From positions 62,001-126,000 of the forward strand of contig JAHDWA010000012.1 in assembly GCA_023382535.1 (NCBI GenBank): DNA of 64,000 bases. Direction: 5' to 3'. Each line of letters opens with the position of its first letter. The stretch's first letter is position 1. The position numbers were made by a program, and so were the translations under genes. This document shows, piece after piece, positions 32,429 to 41,185 of the stretch. The notes under the pieces were generated by a model that ran no database searches, was not told where the DNA came from, and was given only the letters and a program-made list of their open reading frames with translations. Origin of the DNA: Anaerolineae bacterium (GTDB lineage: Bacteria > Chloroflexota > Anaerolineae > 4572-78 > J111).

Positions 32429-34330
32429 CTAAGCGGGTGACTCAATATACCGGTTATACCAGAGTTGAAAGATGAACAGCGTCCACAAAACCTTGCGATT
32501 ATCTTGGCGGTAGGACAAGTGCTGGTCAAGCAGCTCTCTGACATAAGCGTAATTAAAAAAGCCCTGCCGGTTGATCCGCTCCTCTGAGAGCATCTCCAAC
32601 ACGACATCCCGCAGTTCGGTGGTCAGCCAGCGCGCCACCGGCATGTTGAACCCCTTTTTGGGGCGGTTGATAATCTCACGGGGTAACTTTTGGCTCATAC
32701 TCTTTTTGAGCAGATATTTGGTGGTCAACCGGCGTAACTTGAGTTCAAGCGGCAAATCGGTGGCAAAATGGACCATCTCTCGATTCAAGAAAGGAACCCG
32801 TACCTCCAGCGAAGCGGCCATACTGGCCCGGTCAACCTTGTAGAGAATGTCGCCTTCAAGATACATTTTTATATCGTTGTAGAGGAGTTGATTTAAGGGC
32901 AGGCGGGCATCACATTCGCGAGCGTGAGTGTAGGCTTGGCTGTAGGTATCGCGCAGCACCGGCTTGAGCCAGTCTTGCAGCAAAAGGGCCTTTTCCTCGT
33001 CCAAAAACGAACCAAGCCAGCGATGATGCCGTACTTGCAGCGGCACCCGGCGACCTGCCAAAAAACGGCGCACCTTGAAATCAAAGCTGATATTGTTGAA
33101 CGAAACCGGCAGTAAATTGAGCGTTTTGGGCGCGATCGAGGCGCGCACCTGCCAGGGCACAATCCGCTCGTAATATTCAATCAGGCGGTGGGCGGTTAGG
33201 GTGGGATACCCGGCAAACAGCTCGTCGCCGCCGTCGCCGCCCAGCACAACTTTGACATGCCCCCTGGCAAAGAGCGATAAGAAATAGGTAGGAATCAACG
33301 ACGAGTCGCCAAAGGGTTCATCCAAAAAATCAGTAATAGTCGGCACCATCTCGGCCACCATCTGGCTGGTCAGGATCAGCTCATTATGCCGGGTGCCGAC
33401 ATGCTGCGCGATTTGGCGGGCATAGCGCGACTCGTCAAAAGAAGTTTCTTCAAAGCCAACCGAGAAACTATCTACCGTACCGGGGTACAACTCAGCCATA
33501 AAAGCAGCAATGCTGCTGGAATCTAGTCCGCCGCTGAGCAGCACGCCCACCGGTACATCACTCACCAACTCTTGTTTGACGCTGGTTTTCAAGGTCTCAT
33601 ACAAGCCGATGGCATAATCACGCCAGTCAACGGGCGGGCGGCTTTCGCTGCGAGCCAGGCTGATGTTCCAGTAAGGTTGATGGTGGACTCCCTGAGCAGA
33701 GTAGCGCAAGACACAACCCGGTTCCAGCCGATAAATATGACGGATGATAGTGCGGGGCGTCGGCACGTATTCAAACGAGAGATATTCATTCAGTGAAATC
33801 AAATCAATCTCGCGTTTGACCTCGGGGTGGGCCATCACCACTTTCAGCTCTGAGCCAAAGATAAAACCGTTATTTGTTTCCGTATAATATAAGGGTTTGA
33901 TACCCATTCGGTCACGGGCCAGGGTCAGTTCCTGGCGGGGAGTGTCCCAGATAGCAAAAGCAAAGATGCCGTTGAGATGCTGTACACACTCCAGTCCGAA
34001 TTCTTCGTATAGATGCAGAATAACTTCCGTATCGGTCTGAGTACGGAAGGTGTGTCCCTTCTTTTGCAGAAAGATACGTAATTCCCGGTAATTATATATT
34101 TCACCGTTAAAGACAATCCACATAGATTCATCTTCATTGGCAATAGGCTGCCGGCCTCCCGCCAGATCAATAATGGAGAGACGGCGCGACCCCAATCCAA
34201 CCGGCCCGCAGTGATAGAACCCTTGCTCATCAGGGCCTCGATGTTTCATGGCCTGGTTCATCTTCTGTAAGGTGCTTTGGTTGACAGGTTGTGAGGTTTT
34301 AAGGTTTACAATACCACAGATCCCACACAT
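32429..34330 (-). CDS. asnB: Glutamine-hydrolysing asparagine synthase family protein
   Basis: 633 residues. It starts MCGICGIVNL, where Cys2 is the Ntn glutaminase nucleophile; KHRGPDEQGFY and the NGEIYNYREL segment belong to the same domain. The synthetase domain has the PP-loop VLLSGGLDSSSIAA near residue 265 and GGDGGDELFAGYP near 355. AsnB-type enzymes inside glycan clusters sometimes amidate sugars or peptides instead of making free asparagine, so the true acceptor is open. It is flanked by methyltransferase and membrane-protein genes in the same direction. Confidence 0.9.
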   Translation of the reverse strand: MCGICGIVNLKTSQPVNQSTLQKMNQAMKHRGPDEQGFYHCGPVGLGSRRLSIIDLAGGRQPIANEDESMWIVFNGEIYNYRELRIFLQKKGHTFRTQTDTEVILHLYEEFGLECVQHLNGIFAFAIWDTPRQELTLARDRMGIKPLYYTETNNGFIFGSELKVVMAHPEVKREIDLISLNEYLSFEYVPTPRTIIRHIYRLEPGCVLRYSAQGVHHQPYWNISLARSESRPPVDWRDYAIGLYETLKTSVKQELVSDVPVGVLLSGGLDSSSIAAFMAELYPGTVDSFSVGFEETSFDESRYARQIAQHVGTRHNELILTSQMVAEMVPTITDFLDEPFGDSSLIPTYFLSLFARGHVKVVLGGDGGDELFAGYPTLTAHRLIEYYERIVPWQVRASIAPKTLNLLPVSFNNISFDFKVRRFLAGRRVPLQVRHHRWLGSFLDEEKALLLQDWLKPVLRDTYSQAYTHARECDARLPLNQLLYNDIKMYLEGDILYKVDRASMAASLEVRVPFLNREMVHFATDLPLELKLRRLTTKYLLKKSMSQKLPREIINRPKKGFNMPVARWLTTELRDVVLEMLSEERINRQGFFNYAYVRELLDQHLSYRQDNRKVLWTLFIFQLWYNRYIESPA

Positions 34331-34351
34331 GCTTGTCTCCGGTGCATCTAC

Positions 34352-35320
34352 TTAACTCGAGGGGCTTGCCGATAACGGTTGACCTTGACCAGCATGGAAT
34401 AAGGCTCGCCGCTGGAGGTAGAGATTGAACCACAAAATGAGGGGAAACAAATGACCTAACTGCCAGGCCCAGGGACCCAGCCAGTTGGCTGACAACGGCA
34501 GCCATGAGATCACCACGGCCAATACGGCAATCCAATTGGTCAACCTGGCTAAGGCTGGCAGCACGACGAAATAGTGGTAGGAGTGCAGATAGGGTAGAGC
34601 GAAAATTCCGGCTAACATCAGCATATCTTCGTCGCCGCGCGAGAGCCACAGCAAAATAGCCACCAGCGGCAGGGACCAGGGCCAGAGGCTGATGTCGTGC
34701 GGCTCCTCCAAAACAGTAAAATTGTTGATGGTCAGCATATTGAGCGGCCATAGACCCCAAATTGCTACCGAAACGGCCAGCCAGATAAGTAAAACCGCTA
34801 AATCTTTTTTGCGAGCCAGGAAAGCCAGATAGCCTACCTGGGGCTTAATCGTTACCAAGGGAGCCAGCCAGGGCATACCGGCCAGGCCAAATACGATCAG
34901 CCCTTCAACCTGGCCCAAAAAGATGATCCACAAGGCCGGCAGGGTGAAGAAGGCCAGTCCCATCACCAGGAGCGAGGCCCGCCGCTGGTACAGACTCAGC
35001 GCCAGGCCGGTAAAAGTCAAGCCCAGGAGACCCGGCCAGGTCAAGTAGCCGACATATTCTATCCAGGGTGGATAGTAAGACACCCCGTATTCCTGCTCAC
35101 TCGTGCTAAAAAAATAGACCCAGTCATAGCCGATGAAGCCTGTGGCCGGTAGAAAAGAACCGAGGAACGAGAAAAAAACGATGCCTGCGGCCACAAAAAG
35201 GAGGTATTGCCACCAGGGCATGGACCTCTTCGGGTTGGGCAGGTCGGGGAAAAGGATCGCATCTACTCTGTGCCACAGGACCGGCCAATTGATCATTTTT
35301 AAGTTCAACTCTTGTTCCAT
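34352..35320 (-). CDS. Multi-pass membrane protein of unknown function in the glycan cluster
   Basis: 322 residues with about eight or nine hydrophobic segments after a 35-residue cytoplasmic N-terminus. FIGYDWVYFFSTSEQEYG and SYYPPWIEYVGYLTWP resemble the loop between the first two helices of GT87-like proteins, and LVTIKPQVGYLAFL resembles a motif found in DUF2029 members. It may be a short GT-C-like glycosyltransferase, but I cannot name the family. It lies four bases from the SGNH hydrolase gene, so the two are probably co-translated. Confidence 0.6.
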   Translation of the reverse strand: MEQELNLKMINWPVLWHRVDAILFPDLPNPKRSMPWWQYLLFVAAGIVFFSFLGSFLPATGFIGYDWVYFFSTSEQEYGVSYYPPWIEYVGYLTWPGLLGLTFTGLALSLYQRRASLLVMGLAFFTLPALWIIFLGQVEGLIVFGLAGMPWLAPLVTIKPQVGYLAFLARKKDLAVLLIWLAVSVAIWGLWPLNMLTINNFTVLEEPHDISLWPWSLPLVAILLWLSRGDEDMLMLAGIFALPYLHSYHYFVVLPALARLTNWIAVLAVVISWLPLSANWLGPWAWQLGHLFPLILWFNLYLQRRALFHAGQGQPLSASPSS

Positions 35321-35324
35321 GGCG

Positions 35325-36497
35325 TTACTCGTTAGGCTGGTAGTAGACTTTCAAGGTTTCGGCCAGCAGTTCCGCCGCAATTTCATTGCCGCGCCGGTTC
35401 AAATGAATATCTTTACGGTAGTAGATCGGTTCTGGTTCCTGGCCGGCCTTTTCGCGCAGGGCCGAGGTTAAATCAACACAGGTTAAGCTGTGCTGCCGGC
35501 AAAAATCGGCCAGGGCCTGGTTAAGCTGATCGAGGCGAGGCTGCAAAGCGGCCGGAGCATAGACTTGTTCGCGGTAGGGAAAGATGACGACTACAAATTG
35601 GGCGGTGCTGCTTTGGGCCAGCGTTTCCTGGCGGGCCTTCAGCACCTCTTGCTGAGTCAGAGCAAAACCATCGGCCACTTCCGGGACAGACAGGTCGGTA
35701 TAAGTGAGCCACCAGACCAAGTTGGAATCGCGCGGCGCATTAGACTCGTCGGCCTGGGCCAGATTGGAAAATAAGGCGCGATTATTCCAAAAAAATGCGC
35801 CGATATTGTAAACTACCGAATGGTGCGCCAGCCAACTCTTGACTGGATTTTGCCAAAACCGGCCCTCACGATTGGCCCCGCTCCCAAACTGGTCAAAACG
35901 CCAGGCATCATTCAAATCATTGGGAAAGAAAACCCATAAAACCAGCTTGGGCTGCAGCGGCAGCCCATAGCGAGCCAGCATCTGCCGCTCCTGCTGGGGG
36001 CTATAGCCAACCACACCGAGATTGGCGAAATCCTGGCCGGTTTTCTGTTCCAGCAGCTCAACCCAACACGCCTTCATCTCGATGCTGGCGCAACTGGCAT
36101 AGGAGTCGCCGATGACCACGGCAAATGTCTCGCCGGTCAGACCGTCATCACGAAAGCCGGCGCCGGCATAACCGAGCGAGACGGTCGAGACCGGGTAGGT
36201 ATTGGGCGCTGTATCGTCGTCAAAAGGAACCTGAAAATCAATCAGGCCGGGAGCATACAGGTAGCCTAAGGTTTGGTCGGGTTTCAACCCCTTCAACGGT
36301 TGATTCTGCTCGATTTGAAACGCCGATTTAATTTCCTGAGGAATCAAAGTTGGAGCAATATAAGCGATAGCTTCGATGGCACACAGGGGTAATAACAGAC
36401 CCACCAAAATTAAAACAGCCACGGCCTGGGGCGAGGCTTTAGGTTTATCTTTAGCTTGAGTTGCGGGCGGGCGCACTTTTAATTTGGCGATAATCAA
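35325..36497 (-). CDS. Membrane-anchored SGNH/GDSL-type hydrolase
   Basis: 390 residues. A single hydrophobic segment near residues 25-50 would anchor it, leaving the rest outside the membrane. The catalytic Ser is in FAVVIGDSYASCASIE near residue 130, an Asn/Gly block follows in LGVVGYSPQQERQML, and the Asp-x-x-His pair is in RKDIHLNRRGNEIAAE near 365. The fold is that of SGNH esterases or O-acetyl transferases/esterases such as AlgX-like proteins. In this cluster, adding or removing acyl groups on a surface glycan is plausible but not shown. Confidence 0.78.
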   Translation of the reverse strand: MIIAKLKVRPPATQAKDKPKASPQAVAVLILVGLLLPLCAIEAIAYIAPTLIPQEIKSAFQIEQNQPLKGLKPDQTLGYLYAPGLIDFQVPFDDDTAPNTYPVSTVSLGYAGAGFRDDGLTGETFAVVIGDSYASCASIEMKACWVELLEQKTGQDFANLGVVGYSPQQERQMLARYGLPLQPKLVLWVFFPNDLNDAWRFDQFGSGANREGRFWQNPVKSWLAHHSVVYNIGAFFWNNRALFSNLAQADESNAPRDSNLVWWLTYTDLSVPEVADGFALTQQEVLKARQETLAQSSTAQFVVVIFPYREQVYAPAALQPRLDQLNQALADFCRQHSLTCVDLTSALREKAGQEPEPIYYRKDIHLNRRGNEIAAELLAETLKVYYQPNE

Positions 36498-36702
36498 ACG
36501 GTCATCCCTTAGACACGGTATCCGAATTCTCTTTTAGCATACACTAGAAAGGGCTGACATAAAAAGAGGCAAAAGTCCTAATTAATCCGGCCCATAGGTC
36601 ACATGTTGGAGGGACGGAAAGTGCAGTGAATGAGGCGGGGAATTTTTGGAGGACAGGTGAGTGGAAGATGTCCCCTTATTGAGTTCCGATAAGTTCCCTC
36701 GA

Positions 36703-36751
36703 TTTCAATCTTGTTCCCAAACTGACGCGAAGCGTGGGAACAAGATTGAAA
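36703..36751. repeat. Long perfect palindrome just after the polyprenol-phosphate sugar synthase gene
   Basis: The 17-base arms (36703-36719 and 36735-36751) are perfectly complementary around a 15-base loop, ending 4 bases from the stop codon of the minus-strand gene. No T-run follows on the minus strand. Its core CTTGTTCCCAAACT resembles the palindrome at 12929. The rest of the gap up to 36498 holds nothing I recognise. Confidence 0.6.
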
Positions 36752-36755
36752 ACTA

Positions 36756-37553
36756 TTAGGGGTGAGAGGCCGGCTTCTCAAACAGATTTTTCGAGCCGTC
36801 GGAGTTAGCTGGCAGAGGGGGCAGGGCGGAAACCAGGACACGACGCTGGGGAATAAGCCGGGTCCCCGCCAGGCGAAGCACCGTGTACATAGCCTTATAT
36901 ATTTCCCGTTGGGATATTTTAGATTGCCCATGGGTGCGGTTGGCAAAGGTAATCGGAATCTCGCCCACCTGATAGCCCTGGCGCTGGCACTTGAACAACA
37001 TCTCAACCAGAAAAGAATAGCCGTTAGAGAAGATTTTATCCAGGTCAATATTCAACAAAACTTCACGATGATAACAGCGAAAACCGGCGGTGCAGTCATT
37101 TGCCTTGAGGCCGAGCATCGTCCGGGCAAAAGCATTAGCGCCCCAACTCAAAAATCGCCGCTGCCATTCCCAGTTGACGACGCCCCCTTGGGGGATGTAC
37201 CGGGAACCGATGGTGATATGGTAATAATTGGCCAGGCTTACCAGGGCCGGAATGTAAGCCGGATCATGCGAAAAATCGGCGTCCATCGTAATCAGCCGGT
37301 CAGCACCCTCGGCCAGGCCCTTTTTGAACCCGGCGATATAAGCCGTCCCCAGACCCAATTTCCCGGCTCGATGAATAACTCCGACTCGAGTATCTTGCGC
37401 GGCCAGCTTCTGGGCTATCTGGCCGGTGCCGTCGGGCGAATTGTCGTCTACGACAATGACCTGGGTATTGATCGGCAGCGCTAAAATTTGCTTGACCAAA
37501 TCGGTGATGTTGTCTTTTTCGTTGTAAGTGGGTATGATAACGCGAATGTCCAA
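36756..37553 (-). CDS. Polyprenol-phosphate mannose/glucose synthase (GT2, Dpm1-like)
   Basis: A soluble GT2 enzyme transferring a sugar from a nucleotide donor to a polyprenyl phosphate. Motifs are IPTYNEKDNI at the start, VVDDNSPDGTG, LITMDADFSHDP (the DxD-like metal site), and later TAGFRCYHREVL and ITFANRTHGQSKIS. It is the Dpm1 type without C-terminal membrane helices. No in-frame ATG exists; a TTG at 37553 follows GGGAG at good spacing and is preferred over a TTG at 37598. Its product would be the donor for the GT-C proteins downstream. Confidence 0.88.
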   Translation of the reverse strand: MDIRVIIPTYNEKDNITDLVKQILALPINTQVIVVDDNSPDGTGQIAQKLAAQDTRVGVIHRAGKLGLGTAYIAGFKKGLAEGADRLITMDADFSHDPAYIPALVSLANYYHITIGSRYIPQGGVVNWEWQRRFLSWGANAFARTMLGLKANDCTAGFRCYHREVLLNIDLDKIFSNGYSFLVEMLFKCQRQGYQVGEIPITFANRTHGQSKISQREIYKAMYTVLRLAGTRLIPQRRVLVSALPPLPANSDGSKNLFEKPASHP

Positions 37554-37742
37554 CTCAAACTCCCAGTGGATAACAGCTCGTACCTTGAGCGTTTCCAACG
37601 CTTTGGTTATCTTACCACAAAAAAAATCATTGAGCCACTTTGTTGGGAGGTCAGTTCCAGATCAACGAAAATGTCTTTCAGCGGTCGGCGGTCTATTTAT
37701 GAAGGAGTCGTCACGAACCTGCAGTACACCACCAGTTATGAA

Positions 37743-37825
37743 AAGGTAGCAAGGTAGCAAGGTAGCAGATTCGTGTAATCCCCCTGTCTACCGTCTACTG
37801 TCTACCCTCTACTATTTTCGAAGGA
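37743..37825 (+). repeat. Octamer and heptamer tandem repeats before the esterase gene
   Basis: Three exact copies of AAGGTAGC (37743-37766) are followed, after 17 bases, by heptamers CTGTCTA, CCGTCTA, CTGTCTA, CCCTCTA, CTATTTT, CGAAGGA (37784-37825), the last including the ribosome-binding site. The same two repeat families, in the same order relative to the gene, occur before the corrinoid protein gene (60449-60564). Confidence 0.72.
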
Positions 37826-37833
37826 GAATACCC

Positions 37834-38859
37834 ATGCCAATCGGGAGTAAAATTATCATCGAAAACCATGCCGGCAAACTGCTGCGCCACAATCCCCTGG
37901 GCGACCCGCCCGACCGCCGCGTGCCGGTCTACCTGCCGCCCGGCTATGATGATAGCGACGCTCATTATCCTGTCGTCTACCTGCTGACCGGCTTTACCGG
38001 GCGCGGCACCCTCCTGCTGAATGACTCCGCCTTTGACGAGACGATTCAAGAGCGGCTTGACCGGCTGATCCTGGCCGGCGAGGTCCAGCCCCTCATTGTG
38101 GTCATGCCCGACTGCTTTACCCGCTACGGCGGCAGCCAGTATCTCAATTCCAGCGCCACCGGTCCCTACGAGGATTATTTGATCGAGGAGTTGGTTCCTT
38201 TCATTGACCGGCGCTACCGCACCCGCGCCGAAGCCGGCTACCGGGCTGTCGCCGGCAAATCGTCCGGGGGGTATGGGGCGCTGGTCCAGGCCATGCGCCA
38301 CCCCGACATTTTTGGGGCGCTGGCCTGCCACAGCGGGGACATGTATTTTGACTACTGCTACAAGCCCGACTTTGTGAAGTTTCTCAACACCACCGGCCGG
38401 CTCTCGCTGCAAACGCCGCAGGCGCTGGCCCAGTTCCTGGCCGATTTCTCGCCCAAAATGTTTCCCAAACCGGCCAACTTTTTCGACGTCATCCACATCG
38501 CCGCCATGTCGGCCTGCTACTCGCCGAACCCGGCGGCCCCCTGCGGCTTTGACCTGCCCTTCGACCCGGTTACCGGCGAGCTGCGCCCCGAGGTGTGGCA
38601 GCGCTGGCTGGCTCACGATCCCATTACGCTGCTGCAAGAGACCCGGCCCGTCGAAGCCCTGCGCCGGATGAAGCTGATCTATCTCGACTGCGGCAGCCGC
38701 GACGAGTACGCCCTCCACTACGGCGCGCGCATCTTCTGCCAGCGCCTGGCCGGCCTCAACATCCCCTATGTTTATGAGGAGTTCGACGGCGGGCACCGGG
38801 ATACTCAGTTCCGGTATGACCATTCGTTCAAGGCGATTTCCGGGGCTTTTGTAAGCTAA
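37834..38859 (+). CDS. Alpha/beta-hydrolase, enterochelin-esterase/esterase D-like
   Basis: 341 residues. The nucleophile elbow is AGKSSGGYGA near residue 146; RVPVYLPPGYDDSD and PVVYLLTGFTGRG near the start are typical of Fes/esterase-D-type hydrolases. The catalytic Asp is probably in LDCGSRDEYALH and the His in FDGGHRDTQ near 325. No signal peptide is present. The gene is visibly richer in G and C at third positions than its neighbours, which may mean a different origin. The substrate cannot be inferred. Confidence 0.84.
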   Translation: MPIGSKIIIENHAGKLLRHNPLGDPPDRRVPVYLPPGYDDSDAHYPVVYLLTGFTGRGTLLLNDSAFDETIQERLDRLILAGEVQPLIVVMPDCFTRYGGSQYLNSSATGPYEDYLIEELVPFIDRRYRTRAEAGYRAVAGKSSGGYGALVQAMRHPDIFGALACHSGDMYFDYCYKPDFVKFLNTTGRLSLQTPQALAQFLADFSPKMFPKPANFFDVIHIAAMSACYSPNPAAPCGFDLPFDPVTGELRPEVWQRWLAHDPITLLQETRPVEALRRMKLIYLDCGSRDEYALHYGARIFCQRLAGLNIPYVYEEFDGGHRDTQFRYDHSFKAISGAFVS

Positions 38860-38894
38860 AAGACGCAATCACTACCTTTGCACTTTTTAAATAG

Positions 38895-38984
38895 AACGCA
38901 GATTAACGCTGATAAACGCAGATTTGCGCAGAGAAATTTAGAAAAAATCAGCGAAAATCAGTTGAATCTGCGTTATCTGTGTGC
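38895..38984. repeat. Decamer tandem repeats in inverted arrangement
   Basis: Units of exactly 10 bases: AACGCAGATT, AACGCTGATA, AACGCAGATT, TGCGCAGAGA, then from 38945 AAATCAGCGA, AAATCAGTTG, AATCTGCGTT, ATCTGTGTGC. The last units are the reverse complement type of the first, so a hairpin can form. It occupies the gap between the esterase and leucine-rich-repeat genes. Confidence 0.7.
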
Positions 38985-39045
38985 GTTTTTAGCCGGTTAT
39001 GAAAAGTGCAAACATGGTGCCGCAACAAGAAAAGGGAAATAAGTG

Positions 39046-39909
39046 ATGAAATCCTGGTGGACTTTGTTGGCGCTTGGCCTGGGCCTGTTGCTGGTAAGCT
39101 GCCGCCCGCCCTGGAGTGCCAGGCCCTTAACCGATCAAGAATTTGTGGACAAGTACTTTGGCTCTAATGCCAAGGCGGAATACGACAGTCAAGGTCGTGT
39201 CACCAGCATTACTTGTCCGAGGCGTTGGGATAGTTCTCTCGAAAGATATTTTTTTCGATTTGTTAATCTATCTACTGCTTGTAAAATCAAAGATCAAGAA
39301 ACCCTGCCATCCGAAATTGGGCAACTAACTGAGTTAAAGAGACTTGCACTGTCAGAAAGTTCTTTAACTACTCTACCTCCCGAAATTGGAAATTTAACCA
39401 ACCTGGAAAGTCTAGCCCTGTCCAGCAATAACCTAACCATGTTGCCGCCGGAGATTGGACAGCTAAAGAATCTGCGTGGTCTTACGCTGTACAATAATCA
39501 TTTAACTACACTGCCTCCAGAAATTGGACAGTTAAGCAATTTGCAGGTACTGGGTTTAGGGGGGAACAATTTAAGAATACTGCCGGCAGAAATTGGACGG
39601 TTGACCAACCTGGAAACACTTGAGGTAGGTCGTAATCACTTGACCACCCTTCCCCCTGAAATTGATCAGTTAAAGAAGTTAAGGATACTCGATATAGAAC
39701 GGAATATCCTAACTACGCTCCCGCCCCAAATTGGGCAGTTGACGAATTTAGAAGAACTTACTTTGCGAGACAATAGGTTGACTACACTCCCACCTGAAAT
39801 TAGCCAGTTGACAAAGTTAAAACGACTTCGAATAGCCCGCAATAATTTCACACAGCCACCACCTGTAGTTGAACAATTGCGAGCCAGAGGTGTGGATGTA
39901 ATTCCCTGA
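39046..39909 (+). CDS. Leucine-rich-repeat lipoprotein
   Basis: 287 residues. The N-terminus is a lipoprotein signal (hydrophobic run ending LLLVSC, the Cys being the lipid site), so it is probably anchored outside the membrane. After about 65 residues come eight 23-residue leucine-rich repeats of the [19 protein letters not shown] type, ending near [13 protein letters not shown]. Such proteins bind other proteins; no catalytic domain is attached. The gene is more AT-rich than its neighbours. ATG at 39046 is used; the codon before it is GTG. Confidence 0.87.
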   Translation: MKSWWTLLALGLGLLLVSCRPPWSARPLTDQEFVDKYFGSNAKAEYDSQGRVTSITCPRRWDSSLERYFFRFVNLSTACKIKDQETLPSEIGQLTELKRLALSESSLTTLPPEIGNLTNLESLALSSNNLTMLPPEIGQLKNLRGLTLYNNHLTTLPPEIGQLSNLQVLGLGGNNLRILPAEIGRLTNLETLEVGRNHLTTLPPEIDQLKKLRILDIERNILTTLPPQIGQLTNLEELTLRDNRLTTLPPEISQLTKLKRLRIARNNFTQPPPVVEQLRARGVDVIP

Positions 39910-39961
39910 CCAAGATTAACTCTCGCTTATTAAGCAGACAAATGAAAAAACATGCCCCAAC

Positions 39962-40297
39962 CTACGGCAAGATTTCGCCGAATTCAGCCAATAGAAACTG
40001 CTTGACCCCTGCTGGGCCGGTTAAGCGGAGCCAAAATGGCCTACCATCCGGCTCTGCGACCAGGTTAAATTGGAGGAACGGGCAGCAGAGGCGCTCCAGG
40101 GAGATAAATTCAGCCAGCTTGAGCAGCAGGTCTGGCTCAGCGGCAAAGCGAAAGACATAGCCGTCGGGGAGTTCTTGCCGTTCCTGAACAGCGGCGAACA
40201 ACTGCTGTGTCAGGGCTTGATGGCCGGCTCGCTTGTCCGGCGCAATCGCCTTTAAATCGCAGGCCAGGGGTACTTCAATCTGGCTGTTACTATCCAT
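39962..40297 (-). CDS. Small conserved protein with a CC motif, last gene of the ECF41 sigma operon
   Basis: 111 residues with an ELPDGYVFRF segment, the motif LERLCCPFLQFNL near residue 70 and RPFWLRLTGPAGVKQFL near the end. Proteins of this pattern are widespread as small hypothetical proteins, but I know no proven function. The adjacent cysteines could bind metal or be redox-active. It lies 17 bases after the sigma factor stop in the same direction, so it is likely under the same ECF41-type promoter. Confidence 0.68.
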   Translation of the reverse strand: MDSNSQIEVPLACDLKAIAPDKRAGHQALTQQLFAAVQERQELPDGYVFRFAAEPDLLLKLAEFISLERLCCPFLQFNLVAEPDGRPFWLRLTGPAGVKQFLLAEFGEILP

Positions 40298-40314
40298 AAT
40301 AAGTTTTCCTTTCT

Positions 40315-41181
40315 CTACTGCAGGTGCTGAAGTTTATCGGGATTCCACACCGTCCAAATGTCCGTAATGCCTGTTTCGTTACCCCCGAAACTCATCACCC
40401 CGATGACCTGATCTGCAACCCGATACAAAATTGAGAGGACACCGTTCACTTCAGCCAGTTCGATGTCTGCGTTATCCGGCCGCTTGCGGTAGGAAACCAG
40501 CAGCAATCGGGCGATACGCTCCTTGCCCACCACGGGATGACGAGCGGCGCTGGCTTTGCCGCCCCCATCTGACCACAAGGTTGCATCTTTAGTCAGTAAT
40601 GCGGTGAGGCCCTCAACATCACCGGTTTGGATGGCCTGTAAAAAGCCTGTGGCCAACTTATGTTGGGCTGCCGGTGATGGCTTAAATCGAGGCCGGTGCT
40701 GCTGCAAATACTGCTTGGCTCGATGATAGATTTGGCGGCAGTTGGTTTCGCTTTTCTCCACTATGCCGGCAATTTCGGTATAATCGTAATCAAACACCTC
40801 GCGCAGTAAAAATACAGCCCGTTCCAGGGGCGAGAGATTTTCTAACAGCACCAGCGCCGCCATCGAAATCATTTCGTATTTATCAAGCGGGGTTAGCGCA
40901 GCTTCGTCGGTTCTAAGCGGTTCCGGCAGCCAGGGACCAATATATTCTTCCCGCCGCCTTTTGGCTGATTTAAGGCGGTCCAGACAAAGACGAGTGGTAA
41001 TGGTAGTCAGGAAAGCCTTGGGCGACTCAATGGGGGTGGAGGCGTTGCTATAACGCAAGTAGGTTTCCTGGACCATGTCCTCTGCTTCCATCACGCTGCC
41101 GAGCATCCGGTAAGCAATCGAGAACAATAAGGGGCGGTATAGTTCAAAGGTTTTTACTTGCTTTGTTTCTTGAGTGCGCAT
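40315..41181 (-). CDS. ECF41-group (SigJ-like) RNA polymerase sigma factor
   Basis: 288 residues. Region 2 is in LLFSIAYRMLGSVMEAEDMVQE and region 4 in LSPLERAVFLLREVFDYDYTEIAGIV. A SnoaL-like C-terminal extension begins near residue 175 and carries the WSDGGGKASAARHPV segment that marks ECF41 sigma factors; in that group the extension controls activity instead of an anti-sigma factor. The ATG at 41181 is preferred over a TTG at 41193. It is directly downstream of the epimerase gene, the usual ECF41 partner class. Confidence 0.9.
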   Translation of the reverse strand: MRTQETKQVKTFELYRPLLFSIAYRMLGSVMEAEDMVQETYLRYSNASTPIESPKAFLTTITTRLCLDRLKSAKRRREEYIGPWLPEPLRTDEAALTPLDKYEMISMAALVLLENLSPLERAVFLLREVFDYDYTEIAGIVEKSETNCRQIYHRAKQYLQQHRPRFKPSPAAQHKLATGFLQAIQTGDVEGLTALLTKDATLWSDGGGKASAARHPVVGKERIARLLLVSYRKRPDNADIELAEVNGVLSILYRVADQVIGVMSFGGNETGITDIWTVWNPDKLQHLQ

Positions 41182-41185
41182 CTTG

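Noticed and set aside
37743..37766. CRISPR-like direct repeats
   Set aside because: Three adjacent 8-base units without spacers; a microsatellite, not a CRISPR array, and no cas genes are present.
37795..38868. A long open frame on the minus strand opposite the esterase gene
   Set aside because: It is fully antisense to a gene with clear catalytic motifs and arises from the high third-position GC of that gene; its translation shows no known domain.
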